From Sphingomonas flavalba (GTDB lineage: Bacteria > Pseudomonadota > Alphaproteobacteria > Sphingomonadales > Sphingomonadaceae): a stretch of 64,000 bases of DNA. This document shows positions 8,126 to 18,738 of the stretch, in pieces. Made by a program: the position numbers and the translations under genes. The notes under the pieces are model-generated. The model searched no databases. It was not told where the DNA came from and was given only the letters and a program-made list of their open reading frames with translations. The DNA is taken from positions 1 to 64,000 of the forward strand of contig NZ_SPHY01000014.1 in NCBI RefSeq assembly GCF_004796535.1. The letters run 5' to 3'. Position 1 is the first letter of the stretch, and every line of letters starts with the position of its first letter.

Positions 8126-9561
8126 CCGGCACGGCCGACCGGGTCCCGCTTGCCACCAAGCTGGCCTACGGTTTCGGCGCCGTTGCCTATGGCATCAAGG
8201 ACAATGGTTTTCAGGTCTTCCTGCTGATCTTCTATAACCAGGTCGTCGGCCTGCCCGCCGGCACCGTCGGGCTGGTCATCATGGCAGCGCTGTTCGTCGA
8301 TGCGTTCGTCGACCCGGCGATCGGCGTCGCCAGCGACCGCACGCATAGCCGCTGGGGCCGCCGCCATCCCTGGCTCTACGGCTCGGCGCTGCCGATCGCG
8401 CTATGCTGGGTGCTGTTGTGGAACCCGCCGCCGGCCGACACCTTCTCGACCCCGCTCTACCTGTTCCTGATCGCCATCCTCGTCCGCACCGCCATATCGA
8501 CCAACGAAGTGCCGTCGGTGGCGATGGTGCCGGAACTGACCCGCGACTATCACGAACGCACCGCCGTCATCCGCTATCGCTATTTGTTCGGCTGGGCCGG
8601 CGGCCTCGCGCTGCTGTTCCTCGCCTATGGCTGGCTGTTCGTGCCGCCCCGTGGCGCGCTGACCGGCCCGCTTGCGCCGGTCGGCTACCATAATTTCGCG
8701 CTGGTCGGCGCGGCGGTGATGCTGGTCAGCGTGCTGCTTTCCGCCATCGCCACCCACCGCCGGATGGCGGCGCTGCCCGACCGCGCCGGGGCACCGGCGG
8801 AATCGCCGCGCGCGCTGCTGCGCGACCTCGGTCGCGCGCTGTCCAACCGCGCCTTTCTGTTGCTGATGGCGGCCGGCATCTTCGCCTATGTCAACCAGGG
8901 CGTCAGCTTCGCGATGACCAATTACCTGCTGAATTTCGTCTGGCATTTCGCGCCGGGCGATTTCCTGGTCTATGCCGTGGTGCTGTTCGCCGGCGTCGGC
9001 GCCGCGTTCTTTGCGGTGACGCCGATCGCCCGCCGGCTCGGCAAGAAGCATGCGGCGGCGCTGCTCGCCCTGCTCGCCAGCCTGTTCGCGACGCTGCCTT
9101 ACTGGCTGCGGCTGGCCGGCCTGTTCCCGCTGCCCGGCAACCCGGCGATGCTGCCCGCCTTCCTGGCGCTGATCGGCGTGGCGACCGGCTGCGGCGTCGC
9201 GGTGATGATGCTGACCGGATCGATGATGGCCGACGTCGTCGAGGCATCGGAGGAACGGACCGGCCGGCGCGACGAGGGGCTGTTCTACGCCGGTTCGCTG
9301 TTCATGCAGAAATGCACCTCCGGCCTCGGCATCTTCGCCGCCGGGCTGATCGTCGCCGCCGCCGGATTGCCGGCCGGGGCGGTCGCCGGCCAGCTCGCCG
9401 ACTCGGTGATCGACCGGATGATGGCCGGATTCGCCGGGGTGACGGTGGCGCTCGGGTTGGCGTCCGCCTGGCTGTTCACCCGCTTTCCGTTCGGCCGCGC
9501 GGAGCACGAGGCGCGGTTGGCCAAGCTTGCCGTAGCGGCAGCGCCGACGCCGGAAAAATGA
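8122..9561 (+). CDS. MFS transporter, glycoside-pentoside-hexuronide (GPH) cation symporter type
   Basis: 479 residues with about twelve hydrophobic segments. The N-terminal pattern GAVAYGIKDNGFQVFLLIFY and the cytoplasmic-loop motif VASDRTHSRWGRRHPW near residues 72-87 are typical of GPH/MelB-like symporters, which bring in sugars or other small solutes with protons or sodium. The later motif DVVEASEERTGRRDEGLFY near 372-390 is also a family hallmark. It is co-transcribed with the SDR upstream and sits in a fatty-acid type CoA cluster, so the cargo may be a non-sugar substrate, as in several proteobacterial GPH members. The inner-membrane location is certain; the substrate is not. Confidence 0.85.
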   Translation: MTGTADRVPLATKLAYGFGAVAYGIKDNGFQVFLLIFYNQVVGLPAGTVGLVIMAALFVDAFVDPAIGVASDRTHSRWGRRHPWLYGSALPIALCWVLLWNPPPADTFSTPLYLFLIAILVRTAISTNEVPSVAMVPELTRDYHERTAVIRYRYLFGWAGGLALLFLAYGWLFVPPRGALTGPLAPVGYHNFALVGAAVMLVSVLLSAIATHRRMAALPDRAGAPAESPRALLRDLGRALSNRAFLLLMAAGIFAYVNQGVSFAMTNYLLNFVWHFAPGDFLVYAVVLFAGVGAAFFAVTPIARRLGKKHAAALLALLASLFATLPYWLRLAGLFPLPGNPAMLPAFLALIGVATGCGVAVMMLTGSMMADVVEASEERTGRRDEGLFYAGSLFMQKCTSGLGIFAAGLIVAAAGLPAGAVAGQLADSVIDRMMAGFAGVTVALGLASAWLFTRFPFGRAEHEARLAKLAVAAAPTPEK

Positions 9562-9632
9562 CGGATTTCAGGGCTGGCGGACTCGGGCGTCGGCTGACAA
9601 GACTGTCCTGAACAGCAGCCGGGAGAGCGCTC

Positions 9633-10910
9633 GTGGATTTCACCCTGACCGATCGCCAGACATATTGGCGCGACCGGGTCCGCGCCTTCGTCGAAGCGCA
9701 TATCCGCCCCCGCGACGACGATTATCACGCCCAGCAGGCCGAGGGAGATCGCTGGAAAGTGCTGCCGGTGATCGAAGAGGAAAAGGCACGGGCGAAGGCG
9801 GAGGGCATCTGGAACCTGTTCATGCCGCCATCGTCCGGCCACGCCCCGGTCGACGCCGGCTTCGCCTTCGACGGACCGGCGCTGACGAACCTTGAATATG
9901 CGCTGTGCGCCGAGGAGATGGGCCGGATCGGCTGGGCATCGGAGGTGTTCAACTGCTCCGCGCCCGACACCGGCAATATGGAGGTGCTCCACCGTTACGG
10001 CACCCGCGCGCAGAAGGACCGCTGGCTGCAACCGCTGATGGACGGGGAGATCCGCTCCGCTTTCCTGATGACGGAACCGGGCGTCGCCTCGTCCGACGCC
10101 ACCAATATCGAAACGCGCATCGCCCGCGACGGCGATTACTACGTGCTGAACGGACGCAAATGGTGGTCGTCGGGCGCCGGCGACCCGCGCTGCAAGGTGG
10201 CGATCGTGATGGGCAAGACCGATCCCGACGCCAGCCGCCATGCCCAGCAGTCGATGGTGCTGATGCCGCTCGACGCGCCCGGCGTCACCATCCTGCGCCA
10301 CCTGCCGGTATTCGGCTATGACGACGCGCCGCACGGCCATATGGAGATCGCGCTGAACGACGTGCGCATCCCCGTCGACGCGATGCTGCTCGGCGAAGGG
10401 CGCGGGTTCGAAATCGCGCAGGGGCGGCTCGGGCCGGGCCGCATCCATCACTGCATGCGCACGATCGGCGTCGCCGAGGAAGCACTCGACAAGATGGCGC
10501 GCCGCCTGCTGTCGCGCGTCGCCTTCGGCAAGGCGATCGCCGAACACAGCGTCTGGGAACAGCGCGTCGCCGCCGCCCGGATCGACATCGAGATGTGCCG
10601 GCTGCTCTGCCTGAAGGCTGCTGACATGATGGACAAGGCCGGCAACAAGGCGGCGCAGGCGGAAATCGCGATGATCAAGGTCGCCGCCCCGCAAATGGCG
10701 CTGCGCATCCTGGACGATGCGATCCAGGCGCATGGCGGCGCCGGGGTCAGCGAGGATTTCGGCCTGGCCCGCGCCTATGCCGGCATCCGGACCCTGCGCC
10801 TCGCCGACGGGCCGGACGAGGTGCACAACCGCGCCATCGCCCGGCTCGAATTCGGCAAGCATGGCGGACGCGAGGCGATCGCCGCCGCCCGCGCGGGGGC
10901 AGGCCGGTGA
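9633..10910 (+). CDS. Acyl-CoA dehydrogenase family protein (ACAD10/11-like)
   Basis: 425 residues with a GTG start after GGGAGAG. FAD-binding acyl-CoA dehydrogenase fold: [13 protein letters not shown] near residues 145-157, a mid beta-domain with [12 protein letters not shown], and C-terminal [16 protein letters not shown] plus [18 protein letters not shown]. This C-terminal signature is characteristic of the ACAD10/ACAD11 branch rather than of ordinary short- or medium-chain enzymes. Members of that branch work with an APH-like kinase on 4-hydroxyacyl-CoA esters, and such a kinase is encoded two genes downstream. It overlaps the alcohol dehydrogenase gene by four bases (GTGA). Confidence 0.86.
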   Translation: MDFTLTDRQTYWRDRVRAFVEAHIRPRDDDYHAQQAEGDRWKVLPVIEEEKARAKAEGIWNLFMPPSSGHAPVDAGFAFDGPALTNLEYALCAEEMGRIGWASEVFNCSAPDTGNMEVLHRYGTRAQKDRWLQPLMDGEIRSAFLMTEPGVASSDATNIETRIARDGDYYVLNGRKWWSSGAGDPRCKVAIVMGKTDPDASRHAQQSMVLMPLDAPGVTILRHLPVFGYDDAPHGHMEIALNDVRIPVDAMLLGEGRGFEIAQGRLGPGRIHHCMRTIGVAEEALDKMARRLLSRVAFGKAIAEHSVWEQRVAAARIDIEMCRLLCLKAADMMDKAGNKAAQAEIAMIKVAAPQMALRILDDAIQAHGGAGVSEDFGLARAYAGIRTLRLADGPDEVHNRAIARLEFGKHGGREAIAAARAGAGR

Positions 10911-11995
10911 AGGCCGCGATCCTCTCCGCTCCGGGCACGCCGCTGACCATCGAGGAGGTGACGATCGCCGCCCCCGGCCCGCATGAGGTGTTGATCCGCA
11001 CCGCCGCGGTCGGCGTCTGCCGGTCCGACCTGCATTTCGTCGACGGCGCCTATCCGCACCCGCTGCCGACCATTCCGGGCCATGAGGCCGCCGGCGTGGT
11101 CGAAGCCGTCGGCAGCGAGGTGACGACATTGCGCCCCGGCGATCCGGTCGTCACCTGCCTCAGCGCCTATTGCGGCCATTGCGACCAGTGCGTCACCGGC
11201 CATATGTCGCTGTGCACCGATGCCGGGGTGAAACGGCGCAAGGACCAGCCGCCGCGCCTGACGCTGGCCGCCGACGGCAGCACCGTCCACCAGATGCTGA
11301 ACCTGTCCGCCTATGCGGAACAGATGCTGGTCCACGAACATGCCTGCGTCGCGATCGACCCGGACATGCCGCTCGACCGCGCCTGCGTGCTTGGCTGCGC
11401 GGTGACCACCGGCGCCGGCGCGATCTTCCACGCCGCCGACGTCGCACCGGGGGAAACGGTGGCGGTGGTCGGTTGCGGCGGCATCGGCCTGGCCGCGGTC
11501 AACGCCGCGAAGATCGCCGGGGCCGGGCGGATCATCGCGCTCGACCCGGTGCCGGAAAAACGCGCGCTGGCGCTGAAGCTCGGCGCGACCGACGCGGTCG
11601 ACGCCGCTGCCGAGACTGCCGCGGCGGAAGTCGTCGCGATGACGCAGGGCGGCGTCCATCACGCGATCGAGGCGGTCGGCCGCCCGGCATCCGGCGACCT
11701 TGCCGTCGGGCTGCTCCGGCGCGGCGGCACCGCGACCATCCTCGGCATGATGCCGCTGACCCACAAGGTCGGCCTGTCGGCGCTCGACCTGCTCGCGTCG
11801 AAAAAGCTGCAGGGCGCGCTGATGGGCGGCAATCATTTCCCGGTCGACATTCCCCGGCTGGTCGCCTTCTACCTGCGCGGCCTGCTCGACCTGGACAGCA
11901 TCATCGCGGAACGCATTCCGCTCACCCGCATCAACGATGCCTTCGCCAAGCTGCGCCAGGGCGATTCCACCCGCAGCGTCGTGGTCTTCGAATGA
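10907..11995 (+). CDS. Zinc-dependent alcohol dehydrogenase (MDR superfamily, class III-like)
   Basis: 362 residues, GTG start overlapping the preceding stop. Zn-binding features of medium-chain dehydrogenases are clear: catalytic Cys in GVCRSDLHF near residue 38, [13 protein letters not shown] near 61, and the structural-zinc cysteines in [15 protein letters not shown] near 89-103. The Rossmann motif [13 protein letters not shown] lies near 185, followed by an acidic residue ([10 protein letters not shown]), which favours NAD+. It belongs with S-hydroxymethylglutathione or aryl/acyl alcohol dehydrogenase types. In context it may oxidise a hydroxyl group of the substrate before or after CoA activation. 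It overlaps the kinase gene by four bases. Confidence 0.86.
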   Translation: MKAAILSAPGTPLTIEEVTIAAPGPHEVLIRTAAVGVCRSDLHFVDGAYPHPLPTIPGHEAAGVVEAVGSEVTTLRPGDPVVTCLSAYCGHCDQCVTGHMSLCTDAGVKRRKDQPPRLTLAADGSTVHQMLNLSAYAEQMLVHEHACVAIDPDMPLDRACVLGCAVTTGAGAIFHAADVAPGETVAVVGCGGIGLAAVNAAKIAGAGRIIALDPVPEKRALALKLGATDAVDAAAETAAAEVVAMTQGGVHHAIEAVGRPASGDLAVGLLRRGGTATILGMMPLTHKVGLSALDLLASKKLQGALMGGNHFPVDIPRLVAFYLRGLLDLDSIIAERIPLTRINDAFAKLRQGDSTRSVVVFE

Positions 11996-13035
11996 GCGAC
12001 ACCGTCCCCGTCGCCCCCGGCGACCGGCTCGACACCGGCCGGCTTGAACAGTGGATGGCCGCCAATATCGCCGGATTTTCCGGCCCGCTGACCCTGGCCA
12101 AGTTCAGGGGCGGCCAGTCCAACCCGACCTATCGGGTCGACACGCCCGGCGGCGCCTATGTGCTGCGGCGCCAGCCGTTCGGACCGCTGCTGCCCTCCGC
12201 CCACGCCGTCGACCGCGAATATCGGGTGATCGCCGCCCTCCACCCGACCGGCTTTCCGGTCGCCCCCCCCTATGGCTTGTGCACCGACCCGGCGGTGATC
12301 GGGTCCATGTTCTACGTGATGGGCCTCGCCGAAGGGCGCAACCTGTGGGACGGCAGCCTGCCCGGCTGCGCGCCGGACGAACGGCGCGGCCTGTACAATG
12401 CGATGATCGACACGCTCGCCCGCCTCCACGCCGTCGATCCCGATGCGGTCGGCCTTGGCGACTATGGCCGGCCGGGCAATTATTTCGAACGGCAGGTCGC
12501 GCGCTGGACCAAGCAATACCGCGCGTCGGAAACCGAAACGGTGCCGGAGGTCGACCGGCTGATCGCCTGGCTCCCCGCAACGGTGCCGCCGCAGGATCGG
12601 GTCTCCATCGTCCATGGCGACTACCGGCTCGACAATATGATCTTCGCCGCCGGCGAACCGCGCGTCGTCGCGGTGCTCGACTGGGAATTGTCGACCCTCG
12701 GCGATCCGCTGGCCGATTTCTCCTATCTGCTGATGAACTGGGTGACGGCACCGGAGGGCCGCTCCGGCATCGCAGGGCTGGACCTGCCGGCGCTCGGCAT
12801 CCCGACGCTGGAGGAGGCGGCGGACCGCTATTGCGCCGCGACCGGGCGCAGCGGCATGCCGGACCTCAACTGGTATTTCAGCTATAACCTGTTTCGGCTT
12901 ACAGGCATCGTCCAGGGGATCAGGAAGCGCATCGTCGACGGCAATGCCAGCTCGGCGGAAGCGGAAGCGACGGCGGCACGCCTGCCGGCGCTGGCGCGGG
13001 CGGCCTGGCATTTCGCCGAACGGGCGGGCGCATGA
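11992..13035 (+). CDS. Phosphotransferase family protein (aminoglycoside-phosphotransferase fold, ACAD-associated)
   Basis: 347 residues. APH/choline-kinase fold: [21 protein letters not shown] near residues 38-58 (ATP-binding Lys or Arg region), catalytic loop [11 protein letters not shown] near 204-214 and the metal-binding [16 protein letters not shown] near 226-241. This form accompanies acyl-CoA dehydrogenases. In mammals it is the kinase half of ACAD10/11, and in Pseudomonas putida LvaA has the same fold in levulinate catabolism; both phosphorylate the 4-hydroxyl of 4-hydroxyacyl-CoA. It starts in the stop of the alcohol dehydrogenase gene (ATGA). A drug-resistance role is unlikely given the neighbours. 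Confidence 0.86.
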   Translation: MSDTVPVAPGDRLDTGRLEQWMAANIAGFSGPLTLAKFRGGQSNPTYRVDTPGGAYVLRRQPFGPLLPSAHAVDREYRVIAALHPTGFPVAPPYGLCTDPAVIGSMFYVMGLAEGRNLWDGSLPGCAPDERRGLYNAMIDTLARLHAVDPDAVGLGDYGRPGNYFERQVARWTKQYRASETETVPEVDRLIAWLPATVPPQDRVSIVHGDYRLDNMIFAAGEPRVVAVLDWELSTLGDPLADFSYLLMNWVTAPEGRSGIAGLDLPALGIPTLEEAADRYCAATGRSGMPDLNWYFSYNLFRLTGIVQGIRKRIVDGNASSAEAEATAARLPALARAAWHFAERAGA

Positions 13036-13051
13036 GGAAGGATTTCGAACG

Positions 13052-13840
<789 letters not shown>

Positions 13841-13852
13841 GAAAGGAAGCTC

Positions 13853-15880
13853 ATGTCCTCCCCCATTTCTACCGAACGCCACGGCGACGTCCTCGTCATC
13901 ACCTCGGACAACCCGCCGGTCAACGCGCTCGGCGCCGCCGTCCGCACCGGGCTTGACGCCGCGATCAAGGCGGCGATCGCCGACGACGCGGTCAAGGCGG
14001 TGGTCATCCGCTGCGCGGGCCGCACTTTCTTCGCCGGCGCCGACATCACCGAATTCGGCAAGCCGCCGGTCGAACCCTGGCTGCCCGCGCTGGTCGACAC
14101 GATCGAAGCAAGCCCCAAGCCGGTCGTCGCCGCGATCCACGGCACCGCGCTCGGCGGTGGGCTGGAAACCGCGCTCGGCTGCCATTACCGCATCGCCGTT
14201 TCCTCGGCGAAGCTCGGCACGCCGGAGGTGAAGCTTGGCCTGCTGCCCGGCGCCGGCGGCACCCAGCGCCTGCCCCGCACCGCCGGGATCGAGGCGGCGG
14301 TGGAAATGTGCGCCACCGGCACGCCGATCAGCGCCAAGCGCGCGCTGGACCTGGGCCTGGTCGACCGGATCGCCGGTGAGGACAGTCTCGCCGCCGACGC
14401 CATCGCCTTCGCCAACGAGGTGATCGCGCAAGGCCCGCGCCCGACGCGCGCGCTGCCGGTCAAGGGCGATCCAGCCGCGATCAAGGCCTTTGCCGAGGCC
14501 AATGCGAAGAAATTCCGCGGCTTCGACGCGCCCGCCGCCGCCATAGCCTGCGTCGAGGCGGCGACCCGCCTGCCGTTCGACGAAGGCATGGCGTTCGAGC
14601 GCGAACAGTTCACCAAGCTGATCTTCGGCACCCAGTCGGCGGCGATGCGCCACATCTTCTTCGCCGAGCGTCAGGCCGCGAAGATCGACGGCGTCGACAA
14701 GGACATTGCGCTGCGCCCAATCAACAAGGTCGGCGTGATCGGCGCCGGCACGATGGGCGGCGGCATCTCGATGAATTTCCTGACCGCCGGCATCCCGGTC
14801 ACCATCGTCGAGATGAAGCAGGACGCGCTCGATCGCGGCGTCGGCCTGATCCGCAAGAATTACGAGGCGTCCGCCGCCAAGGGCCGCTTCACCGCCGAAC
14901 AGGTGGAGGCGGCGATGGAGGCGCTGACCCCGACCCTGTCGTTCGACGATCTCGCCGACTGCGATCTGGTGATCGAGGCGGTCTATGAGAATATGGACGT
15001 GAAGAAGGAGGTGTTCGGCAAGCTTGACCGCATCGTCAAGGCCGGCGCCATCCTTGCGTCCAACACCAGCTACCTGAACGTCGACGAGATCGCAGCCTCG
15101 ACCGGCCGGGCCGGGGACGTGCTCGGCATGCATTTCTTCTCGCCGGCGAATGTGATGAAGCTGCTGGAGGTGGTGCGCGGCGCCAAGACCGCGCCGGACG
15201 TGCTGGCGACGGTGATAGCGCTGGCCAAGAAGATCAACAAGGTCGCGGTGGTCGCCGGCGTCTGCCACGGCTTCATCGGCAACCGCATGCTGATGCCGCG
15301 TCAGGTCGAATCGATGAAGCTGCTGATGGAGGGGGCCACCCCGGCGCAGATCGACAAGGTCCATGTCGAATTCGGCATGCCGATGGGGCCGTTCCAGATG
15401 AGCGACCTCGCCGGTGTCGACATCGGCTGGCACCGCGACCCCGCCAGAATCGAGAATATCCGCGACGCGCTGTGCGCCGTCGGCCGCTGGGGGCAGAAAA
15501 CCGGCAAGGGCTTCTACGATTATGACGACAAGCGCCGCCCAAGCCCGAGCGCGGAAGTGCAGGCGATCATCGACGATTTCGCCGCCAAGGCGGGGATGAC
15601 CAAGCGCGCGATCAGCGACGAGGAAATCGTCGAGCGCACGCTTTACCCGATGGTCAACGAAGGGGCGCTGATCCTGGCGGAAAAGATGGCGCAGCGCGCC
15701 TCGGACATCGATGTCGTGTGGATCTACGGCTATGGCTGGCCGGTCTATCGCGGCGGGCCGATGTTCTGGGCCGATCTGGAAGGCGCCGACAAGATCGTCG
15801 CCGGCCTCGAAAAGCACGGCTTCGCCATTGCGCCGCTGCTGAAGGAGAAAGCGGAGACGAAGGGCCGGTTCACGTCGTGA
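13853..15880 (+). CDS. Bifunctional enoyl-CoA hydratase / 3-hydroxyacyl-CoA dehydrogenase (FadB/FadJ-like)
   Basis: 675 residues. Residues about 1-190 are a crotonase domain ([11 protein letters not shown] near 63, [14 protein letters not shown] near 95, [15 protein letters not shown] near 123). Residues about 290-475 are the NAD-binding 3-hydroxyacyl-CoA dehydrogenase domain with [16 protein letters not shown] and [16 protein letters not shown]. The remainder is the two C-terminal helical domains, including [12 protein letters not shown]. Together they hydrate trans-2-enoyl-CoA and oxidise the 3-hydroxy product. The order and length match the single-chain peroxisomal-type multifunctional enzymes that lack a partner thiolase domain. 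No thiolase lies in this window. It overlaps the amidase gene by four bases (GTGA). Confidence 0.92.
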   Translation: MSSPISTERHGDVLVITSDNPPVNALGAAVRTGLDAAIKAAIADDAVKAVVIRCAGRTFFAGADITEFGKPPVEPWLPALVDTIEASPKPVVAAIHGTALGGGLETALGCHYRIAVSSAKLGTPEVKLGLLPGAGGTQRLPRTAGIEAAVEMCATGTPISAKRALDLGLVDRIAGEDSLAADAIAFANEVIAQGPRPTRALPVKGDPAAIKAFAEANAKKFRGFDAPAAAIACVEAATRLPFDEGMAFEREQFTKLIFGTQSAAMRHIFFAERQAAKIDGVDKDIALRPINKVGVIGAGTMGGGISMNFLTAGIPVTIVEMKQDALDRGVGLIRKNYEASAAKGRFTAEQVEAAMEALTPTLSFDDLADCDLVIEAVYENMDVKKEVFGKLDRIVKAGAILASNTSYLNVDEIAASTGRAGDVLGMHFFSPANVMKLLEVVRGAKTAPDVLATVIALAKKINKVAVVAGVCHGFIGNRMLMPRQVESMKLLMEGATPAQIDKVHVEFGMPMGPFQMSDLAGVDIGWHRDPARIENIRDALCAVGRWGQKTGKGFYDYDDKRRPSPSAEVQAIIDDFAAKAGMTKRAISDEEIVERTLYPMVNEGALILAEKMAQRASDIDVVWIYGYGWPVYRGGPMFWADLEGADKIVAGLEKHGFAIAPLLKEKAETKGRFTS

Positions 15881-17208
15881 GCCTGGCCGCGGCCGAGCCC
15901 GGCGCGATCGCCACCGCCCGGGCGATCGCCGCCGGCACGACCAGCGCCCGCGCGGCATGTGAGGCGGCGATCGCGCGGATCGCGGAGCGTGACGGGACGA
16001 TCAACGCCGTCGTCATCCGCGATTTCGATCGTGCCCGCGCCGCCGCCGATGCCGCCGATGCGCGGCTGGCGGCGGGGGAGGCGGCGGCGGCGCTGCTCGG
16101 CGTGCCGATGACGATCAAGGAATCGTTCAACGTCGCCGGCCTGCCGACAAGCTGGGGCTACGCAGCGCACCGCGACCACATCGCCACCGCCGATGCCGCC
16201 GTCGTCCGGCGGCTGAAGGCGGCAGGCGTGGTGTTTCTCGGCAAGACCAACGTGCCGACCGGCCTGACCGACATCCAGACGGTCAACCCGATCCATGGCC
16301 GCACCACCAATCCGCATGATCCGGCGCGCACGCCCGGCGGCTCATCGGGCGGCGCCGCCGCTGCGCTCGCCGCCGGCATGGTCCCGCTCGAATATGGCTC
16401 CGACATCGGCGGGTCGATCCGCACCCCGGCGCATTTCTGCGGCGTCTGGGGGCACAAGAGCAGCTTCGGGCTGGTTTCGTCGGAAGGCCATGCGTTCCCC
16501 CGCACCGATGGCGCCGCCGCCCCGCTCGGCGTTGTCGGCCCGCTCGCCCGCAACCCGGAAGACCTTGCCCTCGCCCTGATGCTGACCGCTGACATCCCGC
16601 CGCCGCCGGCGCGGATCGAGTCGCTGGCCGGCGCCCGTATCCTGCTGCTGACCAGCCACCCGCTCGCCCGCGCCGACAGCGCGATCGTCGCGGCAATCGC
16701 GGCGGCGGGCGATGCCTGCGCCCGTGCCGGCGCCCATGTCACCGACAGCGCGGCGCTGCCCGATCTGGAAGCGATGCACCGCGCCTATATGCGGATGATG
16801 AACACCGTGCTCTCCCGAGGCGCGCCGCCGCCGGGCGGCACCCCGCTGACCGCCGCGCAGTGGTTCGCAATGTGCGACGATCAGGCCCGCTGCCAGCGGC
16901 AGTGGCACCGCCTGTTCGAGGATTTCGACGCGGTGTTCGCCCCCGCCTGCGGCGTCGCCGCCTTCCCGCATGACGCGGAACCGGACGCGCGCAAGCGCCA
17001 GTTGCTGATCGACGGCGAACCGACGCCGTTCGGCGCCCAGTTTGCCTGGGCGGGCATCGCCACCTATCCCGGCCTGCCCGCCACCGCGGCGCCGATCGGC
17101 GCTACCACGGACGGCCTGCCGATCGGCATGCAGGTGGTCGCCGACCTCTATCAGGACCGCACCGCGATCCGGCTTGCCGCCCTTGCCGTGGCGGCGCTCG
17201 CGCGCTGA
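15877..17208 (+). CDS. Amidase (amidase signature family)
   Basis: 443 residues with a GTG start in the preceding stop. The Ser-cisSer-Lys triad of amidase signature enzymes is visible: Lys in PMTIKESFN near residue 78, [14 protein letters not shown] near 153-166 and the nucleophile region [16 protein letters not shown] near 173-188. It hydrolyses an unknown amide to acid and ammonia. GatA of the tRNA amidotransferase shares this fold, but no gatB or gatC is nearby and the gene ends a catabolic operon, so a free amidase is more likely. It converges with the MarR gene, with only seven bases between stops. Confidence 0.85.
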   Translation: MSLAAAEPGAIATARAIAAGTTSARAACEAAIARIAERDGTINAVVIRDFDRARAAADAADARLAAGEAAAALLGVPMTIKESFNVAGLPTSWGYAAHRDHIATADAAVVRRLKAAGVVFLGKTNVPTGLTDIQTVNPIHGRTTNPHDPARTPGGSSGGAAAALAAGMVPLEYGSDIGGSIRTPAHFCGVWGHKSSFGLVSSEGHAFPRTDGAAAPLGVVGPLARNPEDLALALMLTADIPPPPARIESLAGARILLLTSHPLARADSAIVAAIAAAGDACARAGAHVTDSAALPDLEAMHRAYMRMMNTVLSRGAPPPGGTPLTAAQWFAMCDDQARCQRQWHRLFEDFDAVFAPACGVAAFPHDAEPDARKRQLLIDGEPTPFGAQFAWAGIATYPGLPATAAPIGATTDGLPIGMQVVADLYQDRTAIRLAALAVAALAR

Positions 17209-17215
17209 TCCGCCC

Positions 17216-17767
17216 TTACGCCGCCTCCTGCTCGACGCAGATCGCGGCGGCGTCGCGGGTATCGAGCGGCACCGCCAGCAATGCGCAGAAATGCGGCGCC
17301 CCGCCCTCCGCATCGCGCCGGAAATGGCGGCAGTCGGCGCATTGGCCGAACGGGCGATAGCCGCGCGCGCCGAGATAGGTCGCCAGCATATGCGCGAACA
17401 GCGGCGCCAGCGCCGCCCGCTCCTTAGCATCCAGCCCGGCAAGCATCGCCTCGGCCACGCCGTCCCCCGCCTCGGCGAGCGCCGCTTCGCCACGCCGGGT
17501 CAGCGCCAGCCGCACCAGCCGCCGGTCGGCCGCGTCGCCGGTCCGTGCGACCAGCCCCTTGCGCTCCAGCGCGGCGATGGTCTGCGATACCGTGCCCTTG
17601 GTCTGGCCAAGCCAGGCGGTCAGCGCGCCCGGCGTGCGCGAGAATCGGTTCGCTTCGGCCAGATAGCGCAGCGCCTGCAACTGCACGGGTTTCAGCCCGT
17701 CGCCATGGCCGTCGCCGGCAATCAGCCGGGCGGCGCGGGTCAGCAGGTCGGGCAGGCGATCAGGCAT
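17216..17767 (-). CDS. MarR family transcriptional regulator with C-terminal cysteine cluster
   Basis: 183 residues. The winged helix-turn-helix covers about residues 30-95 (GLKPVQLQALRYLAE, TKGTVSQTIAALERKGL, then the wing with DRRLVRLALT). It is longer than a usual MarR protein because of a tail with four cysteines, Cys143-x2-Cys146, Cys161 and Cys177, spaced as for a metal or iron-sulfur site. That makes a redox or metal sensor plausible, which is inference. It diverges from a CxxC thioredoxin-like gene. The intervening region holds a good promoter overlapped by an inverted repeat, which suits autoregulation. Confidence 0.85.
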   Translation of the reverse strand: MPDRLPDLLTRAARLIAGDGHGDGLKPVQLQALRYLAEANRFSRTPGALTAWLGQTKGTVSQTIAALERKGLVARTGDAADRRLVRLALTRRGEAALAEAGDGVAEAMLAGLDAKERAALAPLFAHMLATYLGARGYRPFGQCADCRHFRRDAEGGAPHFCALLAVPLDTRDAAAICVEQEAA

Positions 17768-17774
17768 TGCAGAG

Positions 17775-17803
17775 ATAGTATCGACTAAAAACTATTTGCT
17801 CAA
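17775..17803 (-). promoter_or_regulatory. marR promoter overlapped by inverted repeat operator
   Basis: On the minus strand a -35 box TTGAGC (17798-17803) and a -10 box TACTAT (17775-17780) are separated by 17 bp, close to the vegetative consensus. The same bases contain ATAGT...ACTAT (17775-17779 and 17791-17795) and the near-palindrome TAGTATCGACTA (17776-17787). A second copy of the core GTATCGA lies at 17829-17835, just ahead of the thioredoxin-like gene. This suggests one regulator controlling both directions. Confidence 0.6.
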
Positions 17804-17828
17804 GCAGAAAGCCTGTGGCATCCAAATG

Positions 17829-17844
17829 GTATCGAGTCGCTACT
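17829..17844 (+). promoter_or_regulatory. Second copy of the putative MarR operator core
   Basis: GTATCGAGTCGCTACT repeats the GTATCGA core found at 17778-17784 in the marR promoter. It lies 27 bp upstream of the thioredoxin-like start codon, where a repressor would block that promoter. Evidence is repetition and position only. Confidence 0.45.
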
Positions 17845-17870
17845 TATTGCGCTCGACCAAGGAGAACCCC

Positions 17871-18107
17871 ATGCCCCAGAAAGCGATTTTCTATCATGCC
17901 GGCTGCAGCGTCTGCGTCGATGCGGAACAGGCGGTGGCCGCCGCGATCGACCCGGCGCGCTACGCGGTCGAGATCGTCCATCTCGGCGAAGAGACCGGCC
18001 GGGTGGCGGAGGCGGAGGCCGCCGGCGTCAAGTCGGTGCCGGCCCTCGTGCTTGACGGCCTGCCCTATCACATCAATTTCGGTGCTTCGATCGACGTGCT
18101 GAAATAA
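17871..18107 (+). CDS. Small thioredoxin/glutaredoxin-like protein
   Basis: 78 residues, with AAGGAGA eight bases before the ATG. It has a thioredoxin-type active site CSVC (Cys12, Cys15) after the first strand, and the cis-proline region KSVPALVL near residues 54-61. It is much shorter than thioredoxin and has no signal peptide, so it is a cytoplasmic mini-redoxin. The open frame starts earlier, but only this start has a ribosome site. Its divergence from the cysteine-tailed MarR regulator suggests a small redox-responsive unit: the regulator senses a thiol-reactive agent and the redoxin repairs thiols. Confidence 0.8.
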   Translation: MPQKAIFYHAGCSVCVDAEQAVAAAIDPARYAVEIVHLGEETGRVAEAEAAGVKSVPALVLDGLPYHINFGASIDVLK

Positions 18108-18115
18108 CCACCCCC

Positions 18116-18139
18116 GCCCCGGCGCCTCCCCGCCGGGGC
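18116..18139. terminator. Hairpin between convergent genes
   Basis: GCCCCGGCG and CGCCGGGGC form a nine-pair stem around a six-base loop, right after the redoxin stop and ahead of the convergent stop at 18177. No T-run follows, so it may be only a weak or bidirectional terminator. Confidence 0.5.
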
Positions 18140-18176
18140 AACCCCGCACGCCGCGCGGGCAGTGGTTGGACGCCCG

Positions 18177-18578
18177 TCAGCGCCGCCGGTAGCGCGGCAG
18201 GCCGTAACGCTGCTGCGAGAAGGAGATCATCGCGCCGGCATTGTCGCCGAGCGGGATAGCCGCCGCGCCATAAAAGCCGCGCGTGCCGCCGGTGCCGATC
18301 ATGAAACCGACCTCGCCGTGGACCCGCCGGTCCGGCCGATCGATACCGTCAAGCGCATCGTCATCCACCGCGCCGCCGCCCGTCGCCTGGGCAAGCGCGG
18401 CGTCGACCTTCTTTTCACTGCCGTCGGCCATCGCCGCCTCGCGCTGTTCCGGGGTCAGACGGATGACATGCGCCGGGGCTTCGGCATCGGTCGCGCCATC
18501 CACCGCCTGTGCAAGCGCCGGCGCAGCACAGTACAGGGCGGAAAACCCGACAACGGACAGGATCGGACGCAGGGCCAT
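18177..18578 (-). CDS. Hypothetical exported protein
   Basis: 133 residues, not recognised as a named family. A signal peptide is clear (MALRPILSVVGFSALYCAAP, Ala-x-Ala cleavage near residue 24). The mature part has an acidic region, then a beta-like C-terminal third (VHGEVGFMIGTGGTRGFYG, IPLGDNAGAMISFS) that could form strands. Similar short exported proteins with this tail occur in sphingomonads, but no function is known to me. It faces the CHAP gene across about 160 bp. Confidence 0.6.
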   Translation of the reverse strand: MALRPILSVVGFSALYCAAPALAQAVDGATDAEAPAHVIRLTPEQREAAMADGSEKKVDAALAQATGGGAVDDDALDGIDRPDRRVHGEVGFMIGTGGTRGFYGAAAIPLGDNAGAMISFSQQRYGLPRYRRR

Positions 18579-18738
18579 GCCACGGTCCTGCGCCGTTTAG
18601 CCTGACCGCCGCCTGAACCAAACGCACTGATCGCGCCGCCGCGTCGATTCACCGCAAAGCGGCGGATGCGTTAACCCGCCGCTCTTTCCTCCCGGCGCCT
18701 GTGCCGCCAGACCGGTTTCACCTCGAAGGGGCGGCATT

